From Olivibacter domesticus (GTDB lineage: Bacteria; Bacteroidota; Bacteroidia; Sphingobacteriales; Sphingobacteriaceae): a stretch of DNA of 64,000 nucleotides. Made by a program: the position numbers and the translations under genes. How positions within the stretch are numbered: position 1 is the first letter of the stretch; every line of letters starts with the position of its first letter. Below are positions 29,266 through 39,624 of the stretch, piece by piece. The DNA is taken from contig NZ_FOAF01000006.1 of the NCBI RefSeq assembly GCF_900109575.1, forward strand, positions 214,320 to 278,319, written 5' to 3'. The notes under the pieces were generated by a model. It was given only the letters and a program-made list of their open reading frames with translations, had not been told where the DNA came from and did not search any database.

Positions 29266-31182
29266 TTATTTCTTGTCGTCATCTTTTACCTCTTCAAAAT
29301 CAACGTCCGTAACCTCATCAGGGTTTCCGGCTTGTTGAGACGGTTCACCTTGAGGAGCTTCTTGTGCGCCTGCTTCTTGTGAAGCTTTATACATTTCTTC
29401 AGAAGCAGCATTCCATGAGGCTTGAAGTTCATTTTGTGCAGTCTCCATCGCGGCGAAATCTTTAGCGGCATAGGCCTCTTTCAATTTCGTTAAACCACTT
29501 TCTATAGGAGCCTTCTTATCTGCACCAATTTTATCTCCATATTCTTTCAGTTGTTTTTCTGTAGAGAATATGAGTGCATCAGCTGCATTCAGCTTATCGA
29601 CTTCCTCCTTAGCTTTTCTATCTGCATCTGCATTTGCTTCCGCATCTGCTTTCATTTTCTTGATCTCTTCATCACTCAATCCTGAAGAAGCTTCGATACG
29701 GATTTTTTGTTCCTTACCTGTTGCTTTATCTTTGGCAGATACATGCAATATACCATTTGCATCGATGTCAAATGTTACTTCAATTTGAGGTACGCCACGA
29801 GGTGCAGCAGGAATACCATCCAAGTGGAAACGACCAATGGTACGGTTCTGTGCAGCCATAGGGCGTTCACCTTGTAAAATATGTATCTCTACAGAAGGCT
29901 GATTATCCGAAGCAGTAGAGAAAGTTTCTGATTTCTTAGTTGGAATAGTTGTATTGGCTTCAATAAGCTTTGTCATAACACCACCCATTGTTTCAATACC
30001 CAGTGATAAAGGTGTAACGTCTAACAACAATACATCTTTTACTTCACCAGTTAACACGCCACCTTGTATTGCAGCCCCTAATGCAACCACCTCATCTGGG
30101 TTAACCCCTTTTGAAGGTTCTTTGCCAAAGAAACTTTTAACAGCCTCTTGAATAGCAGGGATACGGGTTGACCCACCAACCAAGATGATTTCATCAATAT
30201 CACTTGTGGATAGACCTGCATTTTTCAATGCTGACTTACAAGGATCAATGGTACGCTTAATTAAATCAGCTGCTAAGGACTCAAATTTAGCACGACTCAA
30301 TGTACGCACCAAATGTTTAGGCCCAGTTGCATCTGCCGTAATGTAAGGTAAATTAATTTCAGTAGAGGAGGTACTTGACAACTCAATTTTAGCTTTCTCA
30401 GCAGCCTCTTTCAAGCGTTGCAATGCCATTGCATCTTTGCTTAAATCTAAACCAGCATTATCTGTTTTGAATTCTTCTACCAACCAATCAATAATTACTT
30501 GGTCAAAATCATCACCACCTAAGTGTGTATCGCCATCTGTAGATTTCACCTCAAATACACCATCTCCTAATTCTAAAACAGACACGTCATGTGTTCCACC
30601 ACCACAGTCGAACACCGCGATCTTCATATCTTTATGCGCTTTATCTAAGCCATACGCTAATGCAGCTGCAGTAGGTTCATTAATGATACGTTTCACATTT
30701 AAACCCGCTATTTCACCTGCCTCCTTGGTTGCTTGACGTTCAGCATCGTTAAAATAAGCTGGTACCGTAATAACCGCATCTGTAACTTCTTGTCCTAAAA
30801 AGTCCTCAGCAGTTTTTTTCATTTTCTGCAAGATCATGGCAGAAAGTTCCTGTGGAGTATATTTACGGTCGCCAATCTCCACACGTGGCGTATTGTTATC
30901 GCCTTTAATCACTTTATAAGGAACGCGAGAAGCTTCAGTGGTTACTTCATCAAAGCTCCTTCCCATAAACCTCTTGATGGAGTAAACGGTTTTCTGAGGA
31001 TTTGTTATCGCTTGACGTTTAGCAGGGTCACCTACTTTACGTTCTCCATTATCAACAAAACCTATAATTGAAGGAGTGGTACGTTTTCCTTCGTTGTTTG
31101 CTATAACTACCGGCTCATTACCTTCCATTACTGCAACGCAAGAGTTGGTAGTACCTAAGTCAATTCCAATAATTTTAGACAT
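29266..31182 (-). CDS. dnaK: Hsp70 chaperone DnaK
   Basis: A 638-residue ATP-dependent chaperone. The nucleotide-binding domain starts [19 protein letters not shown] and includes [19 protein letters not shown] and [13 protein letters not shown]. The linker [15 protein letters not shown] leads to the peptide-binding domain. The lid ends in an acidic tail, [13 protein letters not shown], in place of the EEVD-like end. The CGGGTHD reads Cys-Gly-Gly-Gly-Thr-His-Asp where most DnaK have LGGGTFD. grpE and dnaJ are not adjacent. Heat-shock control elements such as CIRCE were not seen upstream. Confidence 0.97.
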   Translation of the reverse strand: MSKIIGIDLGTTNSCVAVMEGNEPVVIANNEGKRTTPSIIGFVDNGERKVGDPAKRQAITNPQKTVYSIKRFMGRSFDEVTTEASRVPYKVIKGDNNTPRVEIGDRKYTPQELSAMILQKMKKTAEDFLGQEVTDAVITVPAYFNDAERQATKEAGEIAGLNVKRIINEPTAAALAYGLDKAHKDMKIAVFDCGGGTHDVSVLELGDGVFEVKSTDGDTHLGGDDFDQVIIDWLVEEFKTDNAGLDLSKDAMALQRLKEAAEKAKIELSSTSSTEINLPYITADATGPKHLVRTLSRAKFESLAADLIKRTIDPCKSALKNAGLSTSDIDEIILVGGSTRIPAIQEAVKSFFGKEPSKGVNPDEVVALGAAIQGGVLTGEVKDVLLLDVTPLSLGIETMGGVMTKLIEANTTIPTKKSETFSTASDNQPSVEIHILQGERPMAAQNRTIGRFHLDGIPAAPRGVPQIEVTFDIDANGILHVSAKDKATGKEQKIRIEASSGLSDEEIKKMKADAEANADADRKAKEEVDKLNAADALIFSTEKQLKEYGDKIGADKKAPIESGLTKLKEAYAAKDFAAMETAQNELQASWNAASEEMYKASQEAGAQEAPQGEPSQQAGNPDEVTDVDFEEVKDDDKK

Positions 31183-31331
31183 ATCGTATTTATTTTTTTA
31201 ATTTACTAATTGCTTTGTTTTATTGTATTTATCAATGCCTATGCCAAGCCTTATTTTACGACATATTGGCAGTGCACAACAAGGTATTAACTGATAGTGA
31301 GTGGATAGTAATTATTAAACTATCTGACGGC

Positions 31332-32519
31332 TCAGATAGTTAGGAGCACTTCTAACTGATGCTTACTAATACCAAAATAGCTTTTCGTTTGCGCTATTTG
31401 CTGTCGTATACGTTCTTTTTTATCAAGAGAAATCTCTTTCGTGCGAACGCCAACAATGAGCACATTCTTGGGAGTATGGGCATCTGAAATGAATTCGATT
31501 ACCTTGGTTTTATAACCAAAATATTCCAGGATCAATGCGCGCAACCCATCTGTCAACATTTCAGCCTGTCGTTCTAGAAAAATGCCATATCTGGTAAGTA
31601 CCTCAAGTTCATTGGTTACTTTATGCTGCTCCATTTGACGACGGATCTGTTTATGGCAACAGGGTGCCACAACGATGAGTTTAGCTCCGGATTTGATTCC
31701 TTGATAAATAGCATCGTCTGTAGCCGTGTCACAGGCATGCAAGGCAATAAGCAGATCAATATTATCGCATCTATAGTCGGCTATGGAGCCTTCCTCAAAT
31801 GTTAATAAATTGAAACCAGTTTTCTGTGCGATCTTATTACATAAATCAACCAGGTCTTTTCGATACTCAACCCCTGTTATATGTGTTTGTTCGAGCTTTA
31901 ATACCTGATGCAAGTAATCATAGAGCGCAAAAGTTAAATACCCTTTTCCAGATCCCATATCTACCACGTGCTTAATATGTTCTCCACCAACCTCATTTAT
32001 TAATGGCCTGAGTAATTCTATATAGTGGTTTATCTGCTTATACTTGTCTTGTGCATTCTTATAAACATTGCCAGCTGCATCGGTAATATTCAAATCATGC
32101 AAATATCCTTTTTCGGAAGAGGCTGTAATCGCTCGCTTTTTCTGCTTGTCGTGCACCACATCTGGCCTTTGAATGAAGCTGGGTTTCTCTTTTCTAAGTG
32201 CTATTTTTCCCTTATTTTTAAATTGGATGATGCTATCAAATTGGGTGGTAAATAAGGTAGCCATCTTAAAATCATGCTGCAAATAAGAAAGGAGTAAATC
32301 TATTCCTTCTTTACGATTATAATTCTTGACGACATCGCGTGTCTTATAGCGGTAGGTAAAAGTCAGCTTCAGTTCACCTTTTAAAAGAACTTCTCTTATA
32401 TAAATATTTTTGAGCTGCTCTTCTGCACCTTTATAATTTCCCAAAGATAATTTAACAAAAGTTGCTGTTTCAAAGCTATCCTTGAGCAATAATTCAAACT
32501 CCTCGATTGGCAATATCAT
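31332..32519 (-). CDS. SAM-dependent methyltransferase (Methyltransf_32-like)
   Basis: A 395-residue protein with an N-terminal domain of about 155 residues of unknown type, followed by a Rossmann methyltransferase. Motif I is VVDMGSGKGYLTFALYDYL; LIALHACDTATDDAIYQGI and LIVVAPCCHKQIRRQM follow, the Cys-Cys-His segment being typical of the PF13679-type group. Relatives are sometimes linked to RNA methylation; the substrate is unknown. A -7-like TACCTTTG (minus reading of 32545-32552) lies 25 nt before the start, so it probably has its own promoter beyond the ribosomal operon's terminator. Confidence 0.85.
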   Translation of the reverse strand: MILPIEEFELLLKDSFETATFVKLSLGNYKGAEEQLKNIYIREVLLKGELKLTFTYRYKTRDVVKNYNRKEGIDLLLSYLQHDFKMATLFTTQFDSIIQFKNKGKIALRKEKPSFIQRPDVVHDKQKKRAITASSEKGYLHDLNITDAAGNVYKNAQDKYKQINHYIELLRPLINEVGGEHIKHVVDMGSGKGYLTFALYDYLHQVLKLEQTHITGVEYRKDLVDLCNKIAQKTGFNLLTFEEGSIADYRCDNIDLLIALHACDTATDDAIYQGIKSGAKLIVVAPCCHKQIRRQMEQHKVTNELEVLTRYGIFLERQAEMLTDGLRALILEYFGYKTKVIEFISDAHTPKNVLIVGVRTKEISLDKKERIRQQIAQTKSYFGISKHQLEVLLTI

Positions 32520-32590
32520 TTATTAAAAATTTTCATTTTAAATGCAAAGGTAGGTATAATCATTTCAATCATAATAGCGCACTATTTATA

Positions 32591-32630
32591 AAAAAAAATC
32601 CCCTACGATTGCAGGGGATTTTCTTTTTTT
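32591..32630 (-). terminator. Terminator of the ribosomal operon
   Basis: AAAATCCCCT (32595-32604) pairs with AGGGGATTTT (32613-32622), 10 bp, 8-nt loop. It is flanked by A8 on the left and a T run on the right, so it can work in both directions. It lies 17 nt after the rplQ stop. Confidence 0.9.
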
Positions 32631-32639
32631 TGAAAGGAA

Positions 32640-33449
32640 CTAATCTTCCTTTGTTTCTTCGTCTGCCTCTTTTCCACCATCCAACTCATCTTGCCATTTT
32701 TTTAGCTCGTCAAGTTTACCATCAGCAGCTAATTTAGCTTGCTCAGGCCAAGTATCAGTAACAGCAGTGTTAAACTGATCGCCAGCTTCCGAAAGGATTG
32801 CTTTCAACTCCTCAGCAGTTTTAGCAGCTACATCGCTGAAGCTTACTACGCCCGCCGCAACAAATACCTCAGCAATCTTAGGGCCTACACCTTCAATGAT
32901 AGTAAGGTCATCACCTTTAGCCGCTTTCTTCGTTCCGCTTGCTTTAGCCTTTGTTTCAACTTTATCAGTCTCTACTTTATCGGCTTCCACTTTATCGGTC
33001 GCTTCTACTGCTATCGCTTCAGTTTTCTTCTTACCTGAACGACGACGTGTGGTTTTCTTTTCTACTTTGGCTTCACCTTTTGCATAAATCTCATTATAAT
33101 CTACCAACTCGATTAGTGCAACTTCAGCGTTATCTCCAGCGCGATTGGCCAGTTTGACAATACGTGTGTAACCGCCCGGGCGATTTGCTACTTTCTCAGA
33201 AATTTCGCGGAACAAAATAGTTACCGCCTCTTTATCTTTAACATAGCTAAATACAGTACGACGTGAATGTGTAGTATCATTCTTTGATTTAGTAATCAAA
33301 GGTTCTACATAGCTACGTAATGCTCTAGCTTTTGCCAATGTAGTCGTAATACGCTTATGTTTGATAAGCGAAACAGCCATGTTAGACAATAAGGCCTTAC
33401 GATGGCTATCAGTGCGGCCTAAGTGATTGATTTTTTTTCCGTGTCTCAT
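32640..33449 (-). CDS. rplQ: Ribosomal protein L17 with C-terminal helix-hairpin-helix extension
   Basis: Residues 1-120 are a normal L17 ([20 protein letters not shown] ...), the large-subunit protein near the tunnel exit. E. coli L17 is about 127 residues; this one is 269. A basic linker ([12 protein letters not shown]) and a degenerate [15 protein letters not shown] repeat (152-166) lead to a domain at 179-250 with [20 protein letters not shown], the pattern of a helix-hairpin-helix, and an acidic tail. Last gene of the operon, 85 nt after rpoA. Extended L17 and L21 proteins occur in this phylum; the role of the extra domain is unknown. Confidence 0.95.
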   Translation of the reverse strand: MRHGKKINHLGRTDSHRKALLSNMAVSLIKHKRITTTLAKARALRSYVEPLITKSKNDTTHSRRTVFSYVKDKEAVTILFREISEKVANRPGGYTRIVKLANRAGDNAEVALIELVDYNEIYAKGEAKVEKKTTRRRSGKKKTEAIAVEATDKVEADKVETDKVETKAKASGTKKAAKGDDLTIIEGVGPKIAEVFVAAGVVSFSDVAAKTAEELKAILSEAGDQFNTAVTDTWPEQAKLAADGKLDELKKWQDELDGGKEADEETKED

Positions 33450-33534
33450 TTTGTTTTGTTTTGTGCATACCGTCTCCGCATCGTATCGAGCAATGGAGGG
33501 AATTATGCAACAGGTCGCTAAATATTAAATAATT

Positions 33535-34527
33535 TTATTCTTCGTCTAATTTATACTTAGACAGATTCATACCAAAAGACAAGCCCTTTGATTTAACCAG
33601 TTCCTGAATCTCAGTAAGTGACTTTTTACCAAAATTTCTGAACTTAAGCATATCTGCCACATCATAAGAAACTAGTTCTGCAAGACTGCGGATATCCGCT
33701 GCTTTTAAACAATTCAAAGCCCTTACTGAAAGATCTAGATCAACTAGTTCCGTTTTTAGAATCTTACGCATATGCAAGATCTCTTCATCTACCTCTTTAG
33801 TTTCTTCTTTTGTTTGAGACTCTAATAAGATGTTCTCATCGGAGAATAACATAAAGTGATGAATCAAGATTTTAGCAGCTTCTTTCAATGCATCCTCAGG
33901 ATGGATTGAACCATCCGTAGAAATATCCAATAAAAGTTTTTCGTAATCTGTTTTCTGCTCTACACGAAAGTTCTCAATTGTGTACTTTACATTCTTGATT
34001 GGTGTATAGATAGAATCAATTGCTATTACTCCTACTGCTGCATCGGCAACTTTATTTTCTTCAGCATTGATGTAACCACGACCCTTATTTACAGTAAGCT
34101 CAACCTCTAAAGTTACGGAGCTTTCCATATTACAGATCACTAAATCAGGATTAAGTACGGTAAAATTGTTAGAATGATTGGTAATATCACCAGCTTTAAA
34201 TTGATCCTGACCGTTGATGATTACAAAAATCTTCTCAGAATCTCCAGATTCACCTGTCTTTTTGAAACGTACTTGCTTCAAATTTAAGATGATCTCAGTA
34301 ACATCTTCAACAACACCTGTGATGGTTGAAAATTCATGAGAAACACCAGAGAAACGAACAGAAGTAATTGCATAACCTTCTAGCGAAGATAACAAAATAC
34401 GGCGTAGAGCATTACCTATGGTTACACCGAAACCCGGCTCTAACGGACGAAATTCAAACGTTCCGTCAAACTCCGTGGATTTTTGCATGATAACTTTATC
34501 CGGTTTCTGAAATGCTAAGATTGCCAT
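33535..34527 (-). CDS. rpoA: RNA polymerase alpha subunit
   Basis: A 330-residue alpha subunit. The N-terminal dimerisation domain carries [20 protein letters not shown] (33-52), the assembly motif. The C-terminal domain (about 255-325) has [20 protein letters not shown] and [18 protein letters not shown], the two-helix region that contacts promoter DNA and activators. The length is normal. It lies between rpsD (88 nt) and rplQ (85 nt). The rpsD spacer holds a hairpin at 34571-34606. Confidence 0.97.
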   Translation of the reverse strand: MAILAFQKPDKVIMQKSTEFDGTFEFRPLEPGFGVTIGNALRRILLSSLEGYAITSVRFSGVSHEFSTITGVVEDVTEIILNLKQVRFKKTGESGDSEKIFVIINGQDQFKAGDITNHSNNFTVLNPDLVICNMESSVTLEVELTVNKGRGYINAEENKVADAAVGVIAIDSIYTPIKNVKYTIENFRVEQKTDYEKLLLDISTDGSIHPEDALKEAAKILIHHFMLFSDENILLESQTKEETKEVDEEILHMRKILKTELVDLDLSVRALNCLKAADIRSLAELVSYDVADMLKFRNFGKKSLTEIQELVKSKGLSFGMNLSKYKLDEE

Positions 34528-34615
34528 TTATTTCTAATTAATTATTTGATTGAAATGATTGCTGTATAAACAGGTAAGCAAACCAATAATATGGCATGCT
34601 TACTTGCTGCATAGA

Positions 34616-35224
34616 CTATTTAGAATATAATTCGACGATTAATTGTTCCTTGATATTTTCAGGAATTTCATCGCGACTAGGATAGTTTAAGAACTTACCA
34701 GTAAGTCCATTAGCATCCCATTCTAACCAGCTATATTTATTTAGTTTTCTACCTGCAACAGAGCTTGAAATAGCTTCCAAAGTCTTTGAACGTTCCCTAA
34801 CAGCGATAACATCGCCAGGTTTCACGCTAAAAGAAGGAATATTTACTACTGCTCCGTTTACGGTGATATGTTTGTGTCCTACTAATTGACGGGCTCCAGA
34901 ACGTGTAGGTGCAATACCTAAACGGTAAACCGTATTGTCTAAACGAGCCTCTAAAAATCTAAGCAAATTCTCCCCTGTAATTCCTTCTTTTGCAGAAGCT
35001 TTAACAAACAGGTTTGCAAATTGACGCTCCAATACACCGTACGTGTATTTAGCTTTTTGTTTTTCTAGCAACTGAATAGCGTATTCAGATTGCTTTCCAC
35101 GACGTTTTGAAACACCGTGCATCCCTGGAGGATAATTTTTACGCTCCAATGCTTTATCAGGACCAAAAATTGGTTCTCTGAATCTACGGGCGATTTTGGA
35201 CTTAGGTCCGGTATATCTTGCCAT
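34616..35224 (-). CDS. rpsD: Ribosomal protein S4
   Basis: A 202-residue primary 16S rRNA binder. It begins [20 protein letters not shown] and has no zinc-binding Cys cluster, so it is the C-minus form. The S4 RNA-binding domain spans about 92-155, with [20 protein letters not shown] and [21 protein letters not shown]4 often represses its own operon in other bacteria. The 64-nt spacer to rpsK upstream holds a two-level hairpin (35234-35278). Confidence 0.97.
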   Translation of the reverse strand: MARYTGPKSKIARRFREPIFGPDKALERKNYPPGMHGVSKRRGKQSEYAIQLLEKQKAKYTYGVLERQFANLFVKASAKEGITGENLLRFLEARLDNTVYRLGIAPTRSGARQLVGHKHITVNGAVVNIPSFSVKPGDVIAVRERSKTLEAISSSVAGRKLNKYSWLEWDANGLTGKFLNYPSRDEIPENIKEQLIVELYSK

Positions 35225-35288
35225 TTTTTTCTCTTTAAAGTATCATCTAGCCCAAGGCTAGTGAATCTTAGCTTTAAACTCTATTAAA

Positions 35289-35678
35289 TTAAACTCTTCT
35301 CCTTTTTGGTGGACGACAACCATTGTGCGGAAGCGGTGTAATATCTTTGATTGAAGTTACTTCAATTCCTTGTGTCTGTAAAGTACGGATAGCCGACTCG
35401 CGCCCTGCTCCAGGTCCTTTAACAAACACTTCAACTTTACGCAAACCTAAATCATGCGCCACTTTACCGCAGTCATTGGCAGCTTGAGAAGCTGCATATG
35501 GGGTATTCTTTTTAGAACCTTTGAAGCCCATCTTACCAGCAGACGACCAAGAAATCGTTTGACCTTGGTTATTCGTAAGTGTTACGATGATATTATTAAA
35601 AGTTGCATTGATATGAGCCTGGCCAACAGGTTCAATCACCACAATACGCTTCTTGGTTACTTTTTTACTTTTAGCCAT
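35289..35678 (-). CDS. rpsK: Ribosomal protein S11
   Basis: A 129-residue platform protein of the small subunit. It shows [18 protein letters not shown] (18-35), [19 protein letters not shown] and the C-terminal [15 protein letters not shown], including the NGCRPPK motif that contacts 16S rRNA. It lies 16 nt after rpsM and 64 nt before rpsD. Confidence 0.97.
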   Translation of the reverse strand: MAKSKKVTKKRIVVIEPVGQAHINATFNNIIVTLTNNQGQTISWSSAGKMGFKGSKKNTPYAASQAANDCGKVAHDLGLRKVEVFVKGPGAGRESAIRTLQTQGIEVTSIKDITPLPHNGCRPPKRRRV

Positions 35679-35694
35679 TGTATTGTATCAATTA

Positions 35695-36072
35695 TTATTT
35701 AGTAGCTTTTTTCTTGTTAGCAACAGTCTTACGTTTTCCTTTACGGGTACGTGAGTTGTTTTTAGTACGTTGGCCACGAAGTGGTAAACCTTTACGGTGA
35801 CGTAAACCACGGTAACAACCAATATCCATTAAACGTTTAATGTTCAACTGCACTTCTGAACGCAATGAACCTTCAACCTTTACACGGTCGTTTATAATGG
35901 TACGTATCGCGGTTAACTGATCGTCAGTCCACTCTTGTACTTTTACATCCTCACTGATACCGGCTTCAGCTAAAATACTCTTTGCTGTTGAAAGGCCGAT
36001 ACCAAAAATGTAAGTGAGTCCTATAACTCCTCTTTTGTTTCTTGGTAAATCTATACCTGCTATCCTTGCCAT
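35695..36072 (-). CDS. rpsM: Ribosomal protein S13
   Basis: A 125-residue head protein of the small subunit that forms bridges to the large subunit and touches P-site tRNA. I take the ATG at 36072 ([18 protein letters not shown]...); the frame is open 21 codons upstream, but the family starts here. Other landmarks are [34 protein letters not shown] and the basic C-terminus. It is 92 nt after rpmJ and 16 nt before rpsK. Confidence 0.96.
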   Translation of the reverse strand: MARIAGIDLPRNKRGVIGLTYIFGIGLSTAKSILAEAGISEDVKVQEWTDDQLTAIRTIINDRVKVEGSLRSEVQLNIKRLMDIGCYRGLRHRKGLPLRGQRTKNNSRTRKGKRKTVANKKKATK

Positions 36073-36164
36073 ATTATTATTTAATGCGTTTAGTAGGGAT
36101 AAGGCTTCGGCATAAAGAGTGGGTTTGTCCCACACGCTCCGTCTACAGCCTCAAACCTTTTTTT

Positions 36165-36281
36165 TTAACCTTGACGTTGTTTATACTTAGGGTTCTTTTT
36201 GTTAATCACAAACACTTTACCCTTACGGCGGATGATTTTACAATCTGCGCTACGTTTTTTAATAGATGCTCTAACTTTCAT
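36165..36281 (-). CDS. rpmJ: Ribosomal protein L36, zinc-free form
   Basis: A 38-residue protein, [20 protein letters not shown]..., ending NPKYKQRQG. The zinc ribbon of classical L36 (three Cys and one His) is reduced to Cys14, so this is the C-minus paralog type. Such versions are favoured where zinc is scarce. It lies 144 nt after infA and 92 nt before rpsM. A TAA stop is at 36165-36167. Confidence 0.95.
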   Translation of the reverse strand: MKVRASIKKRSADCKIIRRKGKVFVINKKNPKYKQRQG

Positions 36282-36425
36282 CTCTATAATTATTCGTTGT
36301 TTATCCTTTATCAGACTTGAGCCCTCTTGCTCTTGTCTTTTATTTGTTTTAAATCAAGAAGCTACCCATCTTCTGCGTTCCAAAATCATTGTCTAAAGAC
36401 GATATTCTTTTGCTAAAAATAGATA

Positions 36426-36644
36426 CTATTTGTATCTGTAGGTAATTCTTCCCTTAGTTAAATCATAAGGAGACATTTCTAATTTTACCCGGTCACCTGG
36501 TAAGATCTTGATATAATGCATACGCATCTTGCCAGAGATATGTGCAATAATTTCATGTCCGTTTTCTAATTCTACACGAAACATTGCATTAGATAATGCT
36601 TCTTTAATGATGCCGTCTTGTTCAATAGAGGCTTGTTTAGCCAT
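36426..36644 (-). CDS. infA: Translation initiation factor IF-1
   Basis: A 72-residue OB-fold factor that occupies the ribosomal A site in initiation. It shows [20 protein letters not shown] (6-25), [20 protein letters not shown] and the final KGRITYRYK. Usual length. It has a dedicated promoter in the 74-nt spacer after map, and may be the first gene of a subtranscript leading to rplQ. Confidence 0.97.
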   Translation of the reverse strand: MAKQASIEQDGIIKEALSNAMFRVELENGHEIIAHISGKMRMHYIKILPGDRVKLEMSPYDLTKGRITYRYK

Positions 36645-36691
36645 ATGTTATTGATTATGATATATTTATAAACCCTGCACAAACAGGGATG

Positions 36692-36722
36692 CAAAGTTAA
36701 AAATAAAATTGCTGATTATCAA
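36692..36722 (-). promoter_or_regulatory. Internal promoter before infA
   Basis: On the minus strand TTG (36720-36722), 20 nt, then TAACTTTG (36692-36699) match the Bacteroidota promoter. The -33 element overlaps the map stop codon. A small hairpin, CCCTG/CAGGG (36673-36688), lies just downstream in the leader. Confidence 0.6.
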
Positions 36723-37504
36723 CCTTTTTTATTTAAAACTTCATCAATAAATGAAAATGTAGTCAAAATATCAGGTTCACCTTTGTTTATCGCTACCGTA
36801 TGCTCAAAATGGGCCGATGGTTTTGCATCAATAGTGCTTACCGTCCAACCATCATCCCAGAACTTTACTCCGGCTTTTCCGAGGTTTATCATGGGCTCAA
36901 CAGCAATCACCATTCCCCGCTCTAGCTTGTTGCCCTTGCCTCGCTGCCCGTAATTTGGTACTTCGGGCTTCTCATGCAGTTCTATCCCTACGCCGTGCCC
37001 AACGAGCTCCTTTACAATTCCGTAGCCATATTCTTGCACATGGTCTTGAACGGCATAAGAGATATCACCTACCCTTTTTCCTACTACTGCCTGTGAAACA
37101 CCTTTGTATAAACTCTCTTTCGTGACTTTTAGTAACTGCTCCACTTCAGGCCTCAGTTCTCCAACGCCAAAAGTATAAGCCGAATCACTAATATAACCGT
37201 TTAATACAACGCCGCCATCAACACTGATGATATCACCATCTTTTAATTCGTATTCGCTTGGAAACCCATGAACGATCTGATCATTCACAGAGATACATAG
37301 TGAATAAGGAAAACCATTGTAGTTCAGAAAAGCGGGAGTTCCGCCATTGTCTTGGATAAAGCTAAAAGCCAATTTATCTAAGGCAATGGTTTTTACTCCC
37401 GGTTTAATCTCCTTCGCTATTTCTGCCAACGTTCTCGAAAGAACATCTGCGCTTCTTCGGATTAATTCAATTTCTTCTTCTGACTTATATATCAACTTTG
37501 CCAT
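36719..37504 (-). CDS. map: Methionine aminopeptidase, type I
   Basis: A 261-residue metalloprotease that trims the initiator Met. Metal ligands are visible in order: VDGGVVLNGYISDSAYTFGV (two Asp), LVGHGVGIELHEKP (His), MVIAVEPMI (Glu) and FEHTVAI (Glu). There is no N-terminal zinc finger, as expected for bacteria. It is placed between secY (8 nt) and infA (74 nt), the usual order in this phylum. Confidence 0.96.
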   Translation of the reverse strand: MAKLIYKSEEEIELIRRSADVLSRTLAEIAKEIKPGVKTIALDKLAFSFIQDNGGTPAFLNYNGFPYSLCISVNDQIVHGFPSEYELKDGDIISVDGGVVLNGYISDSAYTFGVGELRPEVEQLLKVTKESLYKGVSQAVVGKRVGDISYAVQDHVQEYGYGIVKELVGHGVGIELHEKPEVPNYGQRGKGNKLERGMVIAVEPMINLGKAGVKFWDDGWTVSTIDAKPSAHFEHTVAINKGEPDILTTFSFIDEVLNKKG

Positions 37505-37512
37505 GCTGGATG

Positions 37513-38847
37513 TTATATTGTAGGATCTGCAACACCACTAGTAATGGCAGCACTGCGTCCTTTAACTCTTCCGCTTTTCATTAATCCATCGTAATGACGC
37601 ATTAACAAATGACTTTCTATTTGCTGAAGGGTATCTAATACTACTCCCACCAAAATTAACAGAGAGGTACCGCCATAGAAATGGGCGAATTGACTATTTA
37701 CGCCCAACAAACTAGCTATTGCAGGTAAAATCGCAATAATCGCCAAGAATATTGATCCAGGTAAAGTGATTTTTGAAATAACACTGTCTATATACCCACT
37801 TGTTGCCAAACCAGGTTTCACTCCTGGTATAAAGCCCCCGTTTTTCTTCATGTCATCCGCCATCTGCTGAGGATTCACCATAATAGCGGTATAGAAAAAT
37901 GTAAACGCTATAATTAAAAAAGCAAAAGTTACATTATACGCTACTGAAGTAAAATTACTCAACGAAGTTAAAAATGACGATTGAAGATTCGGGAAGAATT
38001 GGGCCAAAGTAGTAGGTACAAACATAATTGCCTGCGCAAATATAATAGGCATTACTCCAGCAGAGTTAACCTTCAATGGAATGTACTGACGAACACCACC
38101 GTATTGTTTATTGCCAACGATTTTCTTAGCATATTGAACAGGAATCTTCCGAACACCTTGTACAATAAGAATAGTAAATACAACTACGAAAAATAATGCG
38201 GCAATTTCAACAATAAATGGAATTAGCCCGCCATGACCATCCATACGAGAAGCCCACTCGCTGATTAATCCACTTGGTAATTGTGCAATGATTCCCACCA
38301 TAATGATTAACGAAATACCATTACCGATACCTTTGTCTGTTATCTTCTCTCCCAACCACATCACGAACATCGTTCCTGCAGTTAAAATGAATGTACATAA
38401 AATAGTAAAGAATGGTTCGTCCATCGTTCTGGCATCTGGGCTAATCTGAGACCTTATATACGCAACGGCTTGAACAAGAGTAATAGCGAGCGTTAGGTAG
38501 CGCGTAATCTGTGTCATCTTCTTACGTCCACTTTCGCCCTCTTTTTGTAGTTTCTGAAAATACGGAACGGCAATACCTAATAGTTGAACTACGATTGACG
38601 CAGAAATATAAGGCATTACCCCTAACGCAAAAATTGCTGAACGGGAAAACGATCCTCCAGCAAACATATTAAGCAAACCTAGTATTCCATCTTTTGCTTC
38701 TTGATTAAGCGAATGTGGATCTACGCCAGGTAGCACTATATGAGAACCTACACGGTAGATCAAAAGAAATAGAAGCGTATTTAAAATACGCGTTCTTAAA
38801 TCCTCGATCTTCCAAATATTGGTTAAGGTTGTGATTAGCTTCTTCAT
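37513..38847 (-). CDS. secY: Preprotein translocase subunit SecY
   Basis: A 444-residue, ten-helix channel protein of the Sec translocon. It shows RILNTLLFLLIYRVGSHIVL (20-39), the plug region GLLNMFAGGSFSRSAIFALG, FVMWLGEKITDKGIGNGISL and RQYIPLKVNSAGVMPIIFA. The C-terminal helix precedes a short basic, Ser-Ala-rich tail. Start 4 nt after rplO. Confidence 0.97.
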   Translation of the reverse strand: MKKLITTLTNIWKIEDLRTRILNTLLFLLIYRVGSHIVLPGVDPHSLNQEAKDGILGLLNMFAGGSFSRSAIFALGVMPYISASIVVQLLGIAVPYFQKLQKEGESGRKKMTQITRYLTLAITLVQAVAYIRSQISPDARTMDEPFFTILCTFILTAGTMFVMWLGEKITDKGIGNGISLIIMVGIIAQLPSGLISEWASRMDGHGGLIPFIVEIAALFFVVVFTILIVQGVRKIPVQYAKKIVGNKQYGGVRQYIPLKVNSAGVMPIIFAQAIMFVPTTLAQFFPNLQSSFLTSLSNFTSVAYNVTFAFLIIAFTFFYTAIMVNPQQMADDMKKNGGFIPGVKPGLATSGYIDSVISKITLPGSIFLAIIAILPAIASLLGVNSQFAHFYGGTSLLILVGVVLDTLQQIESHLLMRHYDGLMKSGRVKGRSAAITSGVADPTI

Positions 38848-38851
38848 TTAA

Positions 38852-39298
38852 TTAAAGTTTTACGATCGAACCGCCAGCTGCTTCAATTTGTTTTTGCGCA
38901 GTAGCAGAGAATGCATGTGCTTTAACTTCAAGTTTTGTTTTAATTTCCCCGCGACCAAGTATTTTTACTAAATCTTTCTTTGCAACTAATCCATGCTCTA
39001 TTAATGCACTGAAGTCAATCACTGTTAAATTATATTTTTCAGCTAGACTTTCTAATACATCTAAGTTGATACCCACGTATTCTACACGGTTAGGGTTTTT
39101 AAAACCAACTTTAGGTAAGCGACGTTGAAGTGGCATTTGCCCCCCTTCAAAACCAATTTTGGTACTATGTCCTGAACGGGATCCAGCACCTTTATGACCA
39201 CGAGTTGACGTACCGCCACGACCCGAACCTGTTCCTCGGCCAATGCGTTTTCTACCTTTTACTGAACCTGAAGCAGGTTTTAGATTTGATAAGTTCAT
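38852..39298 (-). CDS. rplO: Ribosomal protein L15
   Basis: A 148-residue large-subunit protein with an extended basic N-terminus (KGRKRIGRGTGSGRGGTSTR) and the globular end DLVKILGRGEIKTKLEVKAH. Usual length. A 141-nt spacer with a long hairpin separates it from rpmD upstream; secY follows after 4 nt. Confidence 0.97.
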   Translation of the reverse strand: MNLSNLKPASGSVKGRKRIGRGTGSGRGGTSTRGHKGAGSRSGHSTKIGFEGGQMPLQRRLPKVGFKNPNRVEYVGINLDVLESLAEKYNLTVIDFSALIEHGLVAKKDLVKILGRGEIKTKLEVKAHAFSATAQKQIEAAGGSIVKL

Positions 39299-39379
39299 GA
39301 TAATATAAACTTGTTATGTTCCCCTTCGCTTTCACTAATCAGGGTGAACGATTAAAAACTATAAAATTAATTTAACCTA

Positions 39380-39420
39380 ATTGTCATCCCCTATCAGATA
39401 ACCAACAAAGGGATGACAAT
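39380..39420. other. Hairpin in the rpmD-rplO spacer
   Basis: ATTGTCATCCC (39380-39390) and GGGATGACAAT (39410-39420) form an 11-bp perfect stem with a 19-nt loop. It has no T run on the minus strand, so it is not a standard terminator; RNA processing or a protein-binding site is possible. Confidence 0.7.
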
Positions 39421-39439
39421 TTATTAAAATAATCTTAAA

Positions 39440-39619
39440 TTATAAACTCTCAACGGCTACTAAATGATTAACTTTTCTTACCATACCGATAATGGCAGGT
39501 GTAGCCTCTACTTCTACAGATTTACTGATCTTTGTAAGACCTAGCGCTTGCATTGTCTTTTTCTGGCGCTCGCTTCTATCGATGACGCTTTTAATCTGTG
39601 TAATTTTAATTTTCGCCAT
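39440..39619 (-). CDS. rpmD: Ribosomal protein L30
   Basis: A 59-residue protein reading MAKIKITQIKSVIDRSERQK ... MVRKVNHLVAVESL, the complete L30 fold of two helices and three strands. The start ATG is at 39617-39619 and the TAA at 39440-39442. It begins 5 nt after rpsE, so translation is probably coupled. It is usual in position between S5 and L15. Confidence 0.95.
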   Translation of the reverse strand: MAKIKITQIKSVIDRSERQKKTMQALGLTKISKSVEVEATPAIIGMVRKVNHLVAVESL

Positions 39620-39624
39620 AATGC

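Noticed and set aside
31183..31331. Sigma-54-like or CIRCE element before dnaK
   Set aside because: A TTGGCAT stretch lacks a fitting second element, and no CIRCE-type inverted repeat is present.
36042..36320. A 92-codon plus-strand frame over rpmJ and rpsM
   Set aside because: It is antisense to two well-supported ribosomal protein genes.
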